Below, one piece after another: positions 43,801-50,665 of a stretch of DNA of 64,000 nucleotides. A model generated the notes under the pieces. The model was not told where the DNA came from. It saw only the letters and a list, made by a program, of their open reading frames with translations, and searched no databases. The translations under genes and the position numbers were made by a program. This DNA comes from Effrenium voratum. Its lineage: Eukaryota; Sar; Dinophyceae; Suessiales; Symbiodiniaceae. Within the stretch, counting starts at the first letter, position 1. Every line of letters begins with the position of its first letter. The stretch lies in assembly GCA_963377175.1 (NCBI GenBank), contig CAUJNA010003820.1:55001-119000 (forward strand). The letters run 5' to 3'.

Positions 43801-45655
43801 AAGGGGCCAGACAGAGAATTTATTTTACGGAAGCTAGTCCGAGCGCTTATTCTTGGTGGGCACTTGGCGCAGTGCTTGTAGATTGAATACTCACTTCATC
43901 AGTGGACTGGCAAAAAAAAGTCTGAACTTTCCATTTACCACCAAAATGGTCTTCCCAAACAGTTTAAAGTCCGGGAACTCAGGAAGTGAGAATAGCTGGC
44001 TTCTTGGAACCGGGGTCATTATTTCGACGGTTTCTGGTTATCAAAGTCAGAACATGGGGTTATTTCCCTTTAACCCACCACTTAGGGGGTGACTTTGATC
44101 ATGGCAAAATAATGAAGCCAGCGGAATCTGGGGCCAGAATCACAGCGATATGTTTAAGAAAAGACTAGCTAACTACTCACCCACTCACTTCCTTACTGGA
44201 TTGCGTCTTGCGCCTGCTCCTGTGTTGACATCATGATTTCCAATTGCCTAGTGGCAGCAAAAATGGAACCCTTCGTGAGGTTGACGATGTGGGGACTCCG
44301 GACCGGAAACCGCATCCGGACATCACCCAGACACCAGTGCATTTGTGTGGGGGATCCCTTCCCCCTTCCCGCGCAGAAAAGGACAACAACAAGAAGCAAC
44401 CCACTGGGGTTTTAGGCCGTTCGGGGTGCAAAACATCGTCCCCTTTGGGTGATGGCTGGCAGACCCTAATTCCAGGAAACCATGAACTCAACGAGCAAAC
44501 AGCTGGCCAGCGAAGCCAACATTCGCGGAATCTCACCCTGTGCCCTCCAAGAAAATGACCGGAGAACCCCCGTGTTTGGGCCCTGAAGGTAACATTCCCA
44601 TGTCCCTCAGTGTGGCATGATTGAATTATCAAAGCCAGATCACAAGACAACCGCTTGCGATGACCACCGGTGAAGATATAAAGGAAAAGCAGCCCAACAA
44701 GAAGCCAAAGTTTTGATCAAGTCACGAAACGTAGGCAGCCAACACTAAATATCGAAGCAGGCTCTGAAACCAACCAAAAGAAAAAACAGAAAAAGGACAA
44801 GCAGTGAGAGACAAACAGAAAGAATGTAACAAACAACAAAAGCTGGGCCCCCCACAATTTCAAAAAACCCGAAAACTCCAAAATTGAAAGCTGGAGACCC
44901 CATGAAATCAAACTCACTCAGCGTCCCAAAACTGAATGTGAAATTCCCAAGCTGGAAAACATCAGGCACTAGAATCTTGTCACTAGAAAGGGAAGGCACC
45001 AACAGTTGAAGACCAACAGTTCATGAAATCTTGGAAACCAAACAACGAAAGGAAGCAGCCAAAAGAAAACCAAAATAAAAACGCACAATAGAACCCCCAC
45101 AACAGGAAACTCTTCAGACAAACAACATTCGCCCCAAAGCTGGAAACCCAAACGAAAGCAACTGGAACCCTCTAACGCGAAACACTGCTGAAGTTACAAC
45201 GAAGCTGGGCCCCCTTGTTGAAATGGCAACACGGCCAACAGAGTCTGGCAACCCCTGTCAAAGGCGAAGCAAACACGGAACCCAGCGGCCAATTGACAAA
45301 CACAACTCCCAAAAAACCATTAGAGCCCGGGACATTTCTTCCTAAACAAGGAACCCCCCCAAACTGGGAACCAAACTGGGAACCAAACTAAAGCCCAACA
45401 AAAACTGTGTGGGAAAAACAAAATGCCGACCCCTGCCTGCCTCCAATGACTTCCGTGTTCAAAACCGACTGGCAGCCCCACAGACCCTTTTCTCGCCTGG
45501 GAAGAACTGGCAATTCATGGGTTTCCCTTGCCCCAAGCTGGACAAAGCATCCGGCCGCGGCGCTGCACCAGCGCCGCCGCGCTGACCAGCGCCGCCCCGG
45601 CCACCACGGCGGCGCGGCTCAGATCCGGCAGCGCCACGGGGCGGCTGAGAGCCAT
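15465..45655 (-). CDS. cytochrome P450 gene (CYP86/CYP704-like), 22 exons
   Basis: Heme-thiolate monooxygenase, probably ER-anchored, of the plant-type fatty-acid omega-hydroxylase kind (family level inferred from motifs such as NFDNYPKG and FRPERW). Twenty-two exons, listed separately, join in phase to 1500 nt, i.e. 499 residues plus stop, the usual P450 length. In order: hydrophobic N-terminal anchor (about residues 14-30), C-helix WxxxR (W134-R138), I-helix AGRDT (305-309), K-helix ExxR (E366-R369), FRPERW (419-424), heme loop FHAGPRECLG with the axial Cys at 445, and a short C-terminal strand ending in TGA. Coding is about 5% of a 30-kb span. Eighteen of 21 donors read GC, two GT and one GA (or GC), all with AG acceptors, as known in dinoflagellates. 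Least certain junctions: exons 1/2, 6/7, 13/14 and 17/18. The substrate cannot be told from sequence. Confidence 0.9.
15561..15688 (-). repeat. CTAGGTCC introner-like repeat, copy 5 (diverged)
   Basis: Degenerate copy in the last P450 intron; retains the TCTATTTTAG core and the gggggacctag end; the other end is eroded. Confidence 0.7.
15692..15770 (+). repeat. tRNA-like SINE relic (A- and B-box)
   Basis: gtggcttggtggttgagggc resembles a pol III A box and ggttcgaatcc a B box, 40 nt apart, as in a tRNA-derived SINE. Stems do not pair well, so this is not a working tRNA. It directly follows a copy of the CTAGGTCC repeat, in the last P450 intron. Confidence 0.45.
16335..16403 (-). CDS. P450 exon 21 (L helix)
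   Basis: Reads EMKCVISTLLRAYKFELAMP then ASE, the helix after the Cys loop and the following strand. Strong tttcttttctag acceptor, donor GAG|GCCTCT (GC type), phase 0. Confidence 0.9.
17622..17679 (-). CDS. P450 exon 20 (heme-binding loop)
   Basis: Reads NPVFHAGPRECLGKRLAMV after completing a Glu codon, an intact FxxGxRxCxG heme-thiolate signature. Acceptor tccgag, donor GTG|GCCCC (GC type), phase 0. This shows the enzyme is not missing its axial cysteine. Confidence 0.93.
17976..18090 (-). CDS. P450 exon 19 (AYAMGR, FRPERW)
   Basis: Reads YSAYAMGRWSEIWGEDCDSF then RPERWLDASPKTSY: the meander and PERF region with FRPERW. Acceptor ctccag, donor GA|GCGG (GC type), phase 2. An alternative acceptor ten bases downstream exists. 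Confidence 0.92.
18677..18713 (-). CDS. P450 exon 18, 37 nt
   Basis: Reads DDTLPDGSKVPK, the usual DD.LPDGT.VP segment. Acceptor gccag, donor G|GCGC (GC type), phase 1. Confidence 0.85.
19677..19742 (-). CDS. P450 exon 17 (K helix, ExxR)
   Basis: Reads AVLSESLRLYPSVPIDGKMV then LE, containing the invariant ExxR pair (ESLR). Acceptor gcgag. Ending at GAG gives a GA donor and the normal VLEDD after joining; a GC donor six bases on would add Asp-Arg. Confidence 0.92.
20129..20153 (-). CDS. P450 exon 16, 25 nt
   Basis: Micro-exon completing Gln and reading LNKMKYLE, the conserved L..L.YL segment before the K helix. Acceptor gcgcag, donor GAG|GCTGG (GC type), phase 0. Confidence 0.82.
20990..21066. 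repeat. dispersed repeat, partner of 45018-45100
   Basis: gtgaaatcttggaaaccaaa, caaccaaaagcaacagccaa, acatggaacccc; matches the 45-kb copy closely in the same orientation. Confidence 0.75.
21135..21196 (-). CDS. P450 exon 15 (J helix)
   Basis: Reads VEAKILEEVSGICQGPLEYD followed by a split Gln codon. Acceptor gcgag, donor CA|GCCTGG (GC type), phase 2. Confidence 0.88.
22677..22740 (-). CDS. P450 exon 14 (probable)
   Basis: Reads FPGMTSWNVFAAMSLIHAG then HD before a GT donor. TSW plus a hydrophobic helix and HD directly before VEAKI fits the expected ALSW...HPEVEAKI. The start gives two extra residues relative to the usual TTAQALSW, so the acceptor may be misplaced. Confidence 0.55.
23177..23613. 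repeat. (CACT)n microsatellite, 437 bp
   Basis: About 109 perfect tandem CACT units without an interruption, in the P450 intron after the AGRDT exon and about 110 nt from its donor. Its translation (Thr-His-Ser-Leu) is an artefact. Confidence 0.98.
23726..23781 (-). CDS. P450 exon 13 (I helix, AGRDT)
   Basis: Reads EFLSDLVLNFLLAGRDTT, containing the oxygen-activating AGxDT motif with its Thr. Acceptor ggccgag. The donor can be GC|GCAG (phase 2, used here to meet exon 14) or four bases later at CAG|GCGG (phase 0, giving TTAQ, the usual sequence). Confidence 0.92.
25535..25597 (-). CDS. P450 exon 12 (GLFMESGE)
   Basis: Reads SADTAGDSFVGLFMESGEF then SE, the segment before the I helix. Acceptor tctccag, donor GAG|GCGAGG (GC type), phase 0. 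A trinucleotide repeat block sits about 25 nt upstream of the acceptor. Confidence 0.88.
25621..25862. repeat. compound trinucleotide repeat (TGGTTG, CGT, TGC)
   Basis: Blocks of TTG/TGG, then GTC, then GCT units run toward the acceptor of P450 exon 12. On the gene strand this is AGC/CAG-type, then GAC, then CAA/CCA. Confidence 0.95.
26612..26660 (-). CDS. P450 exon 11
   Basis: Reads KSRQLVRDLRQKLETQ, the H-helix lead-in. Clean tttcag acceptor; donor CAG|GCGG (GC type), phase 0. Confidence 0.85.
27769..27858 (-). CDS. P450 exon 10 (F-G region)
   Basis: Reads RFIMPGWKVLRFFGLGFERS and on through FHVKLLR. Acceptor caccccag, donor CGCAG|GCGGG (GC type), phase 2, matching exon 11. Confidence 0.88.
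28643..28675 (-). CDS. P450 exon 9, 33 nt
   Basis: Micro-exon reading SFDDAQRVLL flanked by split codons; fits the conserved F..AQ segment after PFL. Acceptor cgcccag, donor AG|GCAGGG (GC type). Phase 2 on both sides. Confidence 0.8.
29490..29586 (-). repeat. CTAGGTCC introner-like repeat, copy 6 (truncated)
   Basis: Has core tctgtagtctatcttagtag and the ctactgggggacctag end; the other terminal repeat is lost. In P450 intron 8. Confidence 0.75.
30105..30611. repeat. 11-bp ATCACCATCAT tandem array, about 500 bp
   Basis: About 46 units of ATCACCATCAT with variants CCGTAAT and ATTTC at irregular intervals, in P450 intron 8 about 100 nt from the donor. Confidence 0.95.
30714..30820 (-). CDS. 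P450 exon 8 (FNLMNRFTLDSIGEIGFG)
   Basis: Reads VNMFNLMNRFTLDSIGEIGF then GADIGSLEDPSSPFL, the E-F segment that is highly characteristic of plant-type P450s (RFTLDSI..IGFG). Acceptor gaggag, donor AA|GCCC (GC type), phase 2. A long 11-bp repeat array starts about 100 nt into the next intron. Confidence 0.92.
31566..31613 (-). CDS. P450 exon 7 (probable)
   Basis: A 16-codon open stretch QLKERTRRLKQIMKIH lies between a ccaag acceptor and a GT donor and fills, in phase, the D-E region missing between exons 6 and 8. Charged and helical, as expected, but not strongly conserved, so this is an inference from position and phase. Confidence 0.5.
31660..31726. repeat. dispersed ATGGCTGGGA repeat, partial copy
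   Basis: tttatggttgggactgtccc through acccaggttttcattgtgac, then directly joined to a fragment of the CTAGGTCC family. Confidence 0.7.
31757..31788 (-). repeat. CTAGGTCC repeat, terminal fragment
   Basis: Only the last ~32 bp (taaaagggcacctagctggg then ggacctag) remain, fused to a fragment of another repeat family. In P450 intron 6. Confidence 0.6.
33075..33155. repeat. dispersed repeat, partner of 42395-42475
   Basis: tggaacctgactgaggggtc, ctggaagactatgttccttt, tgctactgga. Matches the 42-kb copy at about 80%. Confidence 0.65.
33262..33392. repeat. dispersed ATGGCTGGGA repeat, copy 3
   Basis: cctggtacgatagg, ttcatggctgggaatgttcc, acccgggtggtgattgcgac. Diverged full-length copy in P450 intron 6. 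Confidence 0.7.
34154..34208 (-). CDS. P450 exon 6
   Basis: Completes AT|G to give MFTASRFKKHIWQVMQKPL, the segment after the C helix. Donor set at CTC|GC (phase 0) to match exon 7; the frame stays open further downstream, so the 3' end is uncertain. Confidence 0.75.
34648..34694 (-). CDS. P450 exon 5 (C helix, WxxxR)
   Basis: Reads ADGETWLVQRKTAAQ plus the first two bases of a Met codon. Trp and Arg of the heme-propionate-binding WxxxR motif are present. Acceptor cccgag, donor AT|GCCTGG (GC type), phase 2. Confidence 0.9.
35938..36558 (-). CDS. 206-codon ORF inside the nested element, unknown
   Basis: Longest non-repetitive ORF outside the retroelement. C-terminal two thirds has protein-like texture: RLKRERHVMSLAEAWRRAEV, DEEFKEQVWGQAEGTAYDFY, LRQKTSHRWRQARSRYSIKA, ending RRPSEL. 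The first ~70 codons overlap GTGGT-rich sequence and are doubtful. Not recognised; could be the element's own protein or a chance ORF. Confidence 0.35.
   Translation of the reverse strand: MTAPQAATTTRLYGTAATARDMTGHNKGASPPRDRNLRAMWAQQPLSALGPPHKDGGAQNAGSCAWRTLAVERLKRERHVMSLAEAWRRAEVDEEFKEQVWGQAEGTAYDFYVLQIGGRTLQLRRLRQKTSHRWRQARSRYSIKALLRAAVSNAGMLPKPKKARFPSVGFQRCPYETSCPSVQECRRLRSAFAQAGKMLSRRPSEL
36978..37293. repeat. partial tandem duplication, 256-bp offset
   Basis: A ~60-bp segment containing caaccctgctagccgcg and ggacactag occurs at 36978-37037 and 37234-37293. An inner aaaacggcacgg...ggctgagcgg segment repeats at about 37040 and 37143. Confidence 0.75.
37297..37515. repeat. telomere-like CCCTAAAC array 1
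   Basis: About three ~65-bp units built of aaccctaaaccaacc, ctccaaaccaaacc and cacgaaccacagccc. CCCTAAA is the C-strand of the TTTAGGG telomere repeat used by dinoflagellates and plants, here interstitial and degenerate. Confidence 0.7.
37521..37754 (-). CDS. 77-codon basic ORF, unknown
   Basis: MKKKRPAASRNARVLASSAK and on, with CQRC and many Lys/Arg. Lies between the two telomere-like arrays. Short, so coding status is uncertain. Confidence 0.2.
   Translation of the reverse strand: MKKKRPAASRNARVLASSAKCCYSQAIWPFLVKAMVKMEHNKHGACQRCNEMFIKRRNFGKRAWSPWSKAAWSLATP
38525..38598. repeat. telomere-like CCCTAAAC array 2
   Basis: Same units and orientation as array 1 (ccctaaaccaacctccaaac), about 1 kb away. 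Confidence 0.7.
38870..38922 (-). CDS. P450 exon 4 (EMLGNGIFN)
   Basis: Encodes GEIFNNIAHEMLGNGIFN, the B'-C region preceding the C helix. Acceptor aaagag, donor AAC|GCCCGG (GC type), phase 0. The next exon supplies ADGETW, giving the expected GIFNADG. Confidence 0.85.
40062..40157 (-). CDS. P450 exon 3 (NVEHMLKKNFDNYPKG)
   Basis: Reads ILTRDPRNVEHMLKKNFD then NYPKG, a hallmark N-terminal segment of CYP86/94/704-type enzymes. Acceptor gccgag, donor AAAG|GCGTCT (GC type), phase 1. Confidence 0.85.
41772..41895 (-). repeat. CTAGGTCC introner-like repeat, copy 8 (subfamily 2)
   Basis: 124 bp, CTAGGTGCTCCAGATTTGAG end, core gggtacccgacttttt, other end ctagctgggggacctag. In P450 intron 2. Confidence 0.85.
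42395..42475. repeat. dispersed repeat, partner of 33075-33155
   Basis: tcctggaacctgacagaggg, ccctggaagatcatcttcct, gttgctggagc. Lies about 30 nt downstream of P450 exon 2's donor. Confidence 0.65.
42508..42625 (-). CDS. P450 exon 2
   Basis: Follows a cttgccag acceptor and reads VGAEEGILGILRLANKTTAS and on to HERVFTMAAG, which fits the poorly conserved N-terminal part of a P450. Donor G|GC, phase 1, joins cleanly to exon 3. A GT (GTAAGT) site lies 5 nt further on but would break the phase. Confidence 0.6.
43895..43995 (+). repeat. dispersed repeat, partner of 720-830
   Basis: agtggactggcaaaa, atggtcttcccaaacagttt, aaagtccgggaactcagg. In P450 intron 1. Confidence 0.7.
44010..44130 (+). repeat. 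dispersed repeat, partner of 5250-5372
   Basis: ggttatcaaagtcagaacat, tttccctttaacccaccact, gtgactttgatcatggcaaa. About 80% identical to the 5-kb copy in opposite orientation. Confidence 0.75.
45018..45100. repeat. dispersed repeat, partner of 20990-21066
   Basis: catgaaatcttggaaaccaa, aggaagcagccaaaagaaaa, acaatagaaccccc. Lies in A-rich sequence of P450 intron 1. Confidence 0.75.
45539..45655 (-). CDS. P450 exon 1: start codon and membrane anchor
   Basis: Opens with ATG in a good context (cgccATGG) and reads MALSRPVALPDLSRAAVVAG followed by an Ala/Val/Leu-rich stretch and QRRGR, the layout of a P450 N-terminal signal anchor before a basic patch. Very GC-rich compared with the surrounding intron. 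The donor is placed at CCA|GC to keep phase 0, but other GC sites a few bases upstream are possible, so the last residues are uncertain. Confidence 0.65.
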
Positions 45656-45740
45656 GGCGCGAGGCGCGCTGAGGCGCGCGGCGCGAGGCTCAGCGGGGGA
45701 AAGGGGGGGGGGGAGGGGGCGGGCCGAGCGCGAAACGAGA
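45656..45740 (-). promoter_or_regulatory. GC-rich region 5' of the P450 start codon
   Basis: Up to about 85% G+C with a polypurine run (ggggaaagggg... on the plus strand) immediately upstream of the ATG. Probably 5' UTR or promoter-proximal. No TATA or TTTT-type box, and no spliced-leader acceptor chosen. Confidence 0.3.
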
Positions 45741-46819
45741 CCTGGAGCCGAAAGGAGAGGAACTCGACTCCTTTGCTCATAGAGTAAAAAGTGGAAATTT
45801 GGGGTGGAGGGCAAATACAGGAAATCAAGGCGATGTTCTACCCTTGCGGTTTGATCATTTGTTAGAGGCTCGGAGTAACCATGTTTAACACCTTTGGTTG
45901 TTTTTAGCGAAAACCATGACAGAGATGCCAAAGAATGGGTTTGGGGGACCTGATTAAGCCAACAACACACGGCGATGTTGGTGACAAGACCTCACTTTGT
46001 TCCTAACCGGACGAGACATCATGCGCCTCTTGCTTGGGTACATGCGAGCGGTCCACCATGGTTTTCCGGCTGACAAAATCTTTATCAGCAGTTCAAAGTT
46101 GAAATGCCACTGTGAATCATAAGACCCATGGACATGGGATCGCTCCGCGCAAAACATTCCCCGCGCCTTTAGGTGCGGACCAGAGTGGACGTAAAGATGT
46201 CATTCACTTACTCACTTCCTGAGTGTGCTGGCCACCAATTCACATATTCACGTGGAACCTGGCGTCCGGGGCCTGGGTCCCTTTCAAAGGAAGATGGTCC
46301 AAACCCGGTCCAAAAGTGACTAAAGTCCAGTTGAATTCAGGTAATGTTGATCCCCTTTTCATCAACCCCAAGTTATTACTGGGGTTCCCCTCCAAAAGTG
46401 ATAAGTCCCTACACCCAGGCAAAAAGAGCACCCTATGAACAAACTGGGGTTGATTCATATGGAGTCAACATCGGTTCCGGGGTTCCGGCCCCTTCCGCTC
46501 AGCCTTTTCTGGGGGGGAAAAAACGAGGACATAGCGTCCAGATCGACTCCCTTTAAAACCGAAAAGGGGAAAATGAGAAAAACATGCTCCTTTCAGCAAA
46601 AAAAAGCTTGAAGCAAACATGTTGACTTCTCAAAATACATGGTGTTTTCCTTTTTGGGCTTGGTGTGTCGCTTTGAACTCCCAATTTCAGGGTGAAATTG
46701 TGTGCAAATGTCCCAGAGAGATCCAGATCTGTGCCGAGCTGCTGAATCTTGAAGAGGGCCTGGCGACAGACCGGCTCATAGAGAAAGAGATCAAAACGAC
46801 TTCAACTTGCACAAAAGCC

Positions 46820-46941
46820 CTAGGTCCTCCAGATTTGAGAGGTTAGGCTAAGGGTACCCGATTTTTTGCTGTTCATTTTGGTAGGGGAACCCTCCCAACC
46901 AAAAAAGAAAGGGTTAGAAAGGGCACTACTGGGGGACCTAG
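46820..46941 (-). repeat. CTAGGTCC introner-like repeat, copy 9 (subfamily 2)
   Basis: 122 bp with ctaggtcctccagatttgag and ctactgggggacctag ends; gggtacccgattttttg core shared with copies 8 and 10. Confidence 0.85.
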
Positions 46942-48206
46942 AAGAAGTGAGTACTTGGCGGATTGCTCCTTTTTGTGAGGCCAGCCCGGTTGTTTCTCGG
47001 CTTGAAAGGGAATCTCCAGGGAAGGACTTGATTCGAGTTCTTTCAACTTGTGGCCTCGTGCCTCGCAAGGGAGACATGATGAATCGACGACTCCCTCGGA
47101 AACCGTCCATGTCTCGACTCATCCCGAAGAAATCCATGTCTTTGATCTAGAGAAGATCGAGTGAGACGGGGTTTTCTTGCAAAGGCCATCCCAAACCATA
47201 GGGCACCCCGAATGAAAAAAAGGGAACGCCGGTTTCACCTGGACAGACACCAGCCTCGTTTCATGGCAACACAACCTCTCCTCCAAACATATCGAAGTGG
47301 AAAGGGGGCCAGTCCACTGGAGACTTCCAAAAGCAAAGCTGTCAGCTTGCATAATCGAAGAGCGTAGTTCATTTTAGAGCTTTTCCAAGTGTTCAATCAT
47401 GGAAGGTACTGCTGACGTGTTGATTTACTCTTATGGAAGGTGCCACTGACCTGCTTCAATTTACATCATAATCCTCACTGGACAAAAGGACCTGGAAATA
47501 AATGGCGACTTGGATTGAAGATCCACCAAACTCACCAAACTCAAGCCCAAGGGTCTTGAGGTCGTAAGGATCAACTCAAGGGGGTGGTAAAAAAAAGGAA
47601 CGCCATTGAACGGGGCCTTATACACACCCCAACAGGGAACTAGCGTAAGCCCAGAGCAGATGCTGAAAAAACGCCAAGGCAAATCTGGTTGGAATCTTTT
47701 GGGAATGCCAGGGAAAGGAACAGTGTGGATCAACACGCGCCAGAAGAACAAACCGTGGGAGGAAACAAAAAAGCCCAACAAGCAGTTGTATCTACATGGG
47801 TGTGGATCAATATTAAATCACCAGGGGACCGCAGGATTTTAGTCCATGTTTCCATTTACCAGGGTTGCATTTTGGGTACCTATTTTTGACCCGCAGCCAC
47901 ATCCTGCAAACAAATCATGAATAATTGCTCGCACAGCTAAACCAGGCAGCCCATAACCCGGAAAAAAATGCTTGATTCTTGGACCAGCACGTGCAAAACC
48001 AGCTCCATGTCACGCCTAGCCCAAGCACTTAAGCACTTGAGCCCCCAAGCATCCGCCCGACACCCGGGAACCCGGACGTTTTCATCACCGTTCGAAGCTA
48101 GGTACCACAACGGCGGAGGTTTCGTCCGCTGGCGAAAGGCGAAAGAGCAATGCCCTCTTCGAGGGAGTTGCATCAGTCTGCTGGTGTCTGGCCCAGCTTG
48201 GGAGCT

Positions 48207-48324
48207 CTAGGCCCTCCAGATTTGAGAGGTTGGAAAAAGGGTACCCGATGATTTTTGTTTGTAGTGTATTTTAGTCGAGGAAACCAAAAAAGGGGGTGAG
48301 AAAGGGCACTACTGGGGGACCTAG
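48207..48324 (-). repeat. CTAGGTCC introner-like repeat, copy 10 (subfamily 2)
   Basis: 118 bp, ctaggccctccagatttgag and ctactgggggacctag ends, then ctag repeated once more outside (ctagctag). Confidence 0.85.
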
Positions 48325-48954
48325 CTAGTTAGCGCAGGAACTGCCACTTTTCGAAGGGCCAACAAGCAAACAATCTCAGTGTTCTGGGTGAATTGGTCAA
48401 AAAGGACGCGCTAGTCCAACAGACATTTGTTGACTAACGGCTCCTTCGGGAGCCACGGAGCTTCGCAAGAAGTCAAGGGCCTATCACGGTTCAAGCGATT
48501 TGCGCGACTTGCGCGAGATGCATGAGCTTCGCAAACAAAGCCCTAAAGGACGTCATTGATTGACATGCCCAGCGCGGGCTTGATCTTGCAACAATTATGA
48601 AGGCGGGAAAGACAGGAAGGTTCCCAGAAGGAAAGCGTGCTTTTTCATGGCTGTCTCTTTCTGCCCACAGGAAGAAACCATTTCCGTGGAACCAAACTCA
48701 ATGTGATCCTGGCTCTGTGGAATGACGGATCACTACGCATCATTTCCGTAGAAATTGTTAAAGGGCTCTTGTTCATGATGTGAACCTGGCAACCATGTTC
48801 CGTCCCAAACGGGGGGTAATCACTCTTCCGTTCGGCCCCCAATGACCATGGATATTTTTTCCATAGGAAACATGGGGCTCTAGATCGACCTAACGAGTTC
48901 TACTCCCTGGATATCCTCGTCTCCAGTTTCATTCGGCAAGAGACCAGACGCTCT

Positions 48955-48987
48955 CACGGCTCCGAGGACTGGGGCCTCGGAGCCGTG
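48955..48987. other. perfect 13-bp inverted repeat, 7-nt loop
   Basis: CACGGCTCCGAGG, loop ACTGGGG, CCTCGGAGCCGTG. GC-rich hairpin in an otherwise featureless stretch open on both strands; no U-tract follows, so it does not look like a simple terminator. Confidence 0.8.
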
Positions 48988-49627
48988 TTCCAGTTTCAAT
49001 CCGCCTGCTCCGACGGCCCCGGAGACACGGAGGCACGCGCGCCCATCTGGTTCCGTGTCTTGAAACGTATCCACAAGAACAAGAAGGGGTTGGGACATAA
49101 GTTGAGGGCGCAAAGGACTGATCATGGGAAACAATGACAGCCCCACAAACCCTGGGCGCATTGACCGGTCGTCAATGGTTGCCAAATTTGTGCTGCCCGC
49201 TCTGTGCTACCAGGGACTGCCTGCTGTGACTGCAAAAAGAATAGCTGAATCCTATGATTCCCGTGGCTGTCAAGTCTGAATGGGGGGCCTTCTCCGTTGC
49301 CGGTGGCCTTAGACCCAGTGAGTTCCTTGTGAAAGCCCTTTTCAGGCGGCTCCGGACCTCAAACAAACATCTTGACTCTTGACGCTTGGGATCGAAAGCA
49401 TGACCGATTTGCAGCTGTTGAACGCGTACACTCTGCTTGACTTTGATAGCTTGCCGGCCAGCTATGGCAAAGAGGAAACGGGCACGAGTATGTCGTACGT
49501 AACATGGAAGCTAGTTTAAATGTGTTTCATGTGTTGGGGTCAACGCACAGGATTGCCATGCCCAATGACTTAGTTTCTGTCGTGCACTGAGGGAGGAGTA
49601 TTCCACAAGGAACAATGAATGAAACCA

Positions 49628-49792
49628 GTACACTGCTGCTACTGCTGCTACCTACTCCTCCTCCTTCTCCTGCGACTAGGAATTCTAACGCTAGTACTAT
49701 TGCTACTCCTACTACACTGCTGCTACTACTACTACTACTACTACCACTACGACTACCACTACCACTACCACTGCTATTACTACTGCTACTGC
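49628..49792. repeat. CTA/CTG/CTC trinucleotide block
   Basis: Impure run of CTA, CTG, CTC and CCA triplets, reading as poly-Leu or poly-Tyr in different frames; treated as a repeat, not a gene. Confidence 0.85.
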
Positions 49793-49819
49793 CATTCCGG
49801 GGAAACTCATCAGAGGCAC

Positions 49820-49897
49820 TCCGTCGATTGCAGGCGGATCTCGCGGCCCACGGTCAATCCGACACGCGACACCTCCCGCCGAACGCAAGGAGGGCCC
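49820..49897 (-). CDS. upstream gene, candidate exon VSRVGLTVGREIRL
   Basis: After a cattcag acceptor: GPPCVRREVSRVGLTVGREI then RLQSTE. Phase 2 start; donor not determined. The plus strand is also open here. Confidence 0.25.
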
Positions 49898-50088
49898 CTG
49901 AATGTTGCTGGGCTGTTCGCTAATCCCAATCCATAATCCCTATTGTACATCCACCACAAAGGCAAGGATCAGGGATTGACTTTGAACGGCCCAGTCTCGA
50001 AACGTCGCCTTCTTTGCGGGGTCTCACCGTGTTTCCCTTTCCTTTTGCCGGAAAAAATGGCCGTGGCCATCGCGAAAGGCCAGTGGGC

Positions 50089-50118
50089 CTCCAGCCGTTG
50101 GCTTAGCTCCACTCGGTG
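50089..50118 (-). CDS. upstream gene, candidate exon HRVELSQRLE
   Basis: Ten codons between cccag and GAG|GC, with the frame continuing AHWPFAMATA. Splice style fits but length is too small to be firm. Confidence 0.25.
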
Positions 50119-50282
50119 CTGGGCCCATGATGCGGCCCACCAAGTGGTGATTGAACAATCCTAGCAATTGCTACCTTCCCACCAGCAAACATGGGTTTGG
50201 TGCACAGACCCCTGTAGAAAGACTACTTTCCTCTTGGGAAGGGCCTTGTTGCACTTCCATTTTAGCTAAGAGTCGCCACTAG

Positions 50283-50665
50283 TTGCTAAAAAATACCAGT
50301 CGTTACCAGCCTTCAGTTGCCGCCAGTTCTTGCCAGTTGCCAGCTCCCAACTGTCGCTCTCTCTCTCTCTCTCTCTCTTTCGCTATCTTCCTCTTCTCGC
50401 TTTCTGTGTGTTATTCCCCAGTGCTTGTTGTTTTCTGGCTTTTCTCAGCTTTTTTGCGCAGTCATATTGTAAAAAGAAACAGACTCAAGTAGTTCTAGTA
50501 TGGAAGTTCTGGTCAAACATCCTTTGACCAGTCACCAGTTGCTACCACTTGTGACCATTTGCTATCAGTTGCTACCACTTGTTGCCACTTGTTACCAGCT
50601 GTTGCCAGTTATTACCAGTTGTTTCCAGCTACAAGTATCAGCAGTTGTCAGTTGCTACCCCAACT
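50283..50665. repeat. degenerate CCAGTTGCTA tandem repeats
   Basis: Many variants of ccagttgctaccagttg at both ends of a (CT)n tract. On the other strand the motif is CAACTGG. Confidence 0.75.

Larger units (their letters stand above)
42626..45538. other. P450 intron 1
   Basis: 2.9 kb, A-rich near its 5' end on the gene strand's complement (44.7-45.4 kb, many aaccaaac motifs), with three dispersed repeats. No nested gene seen. Confidence 0.6.
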
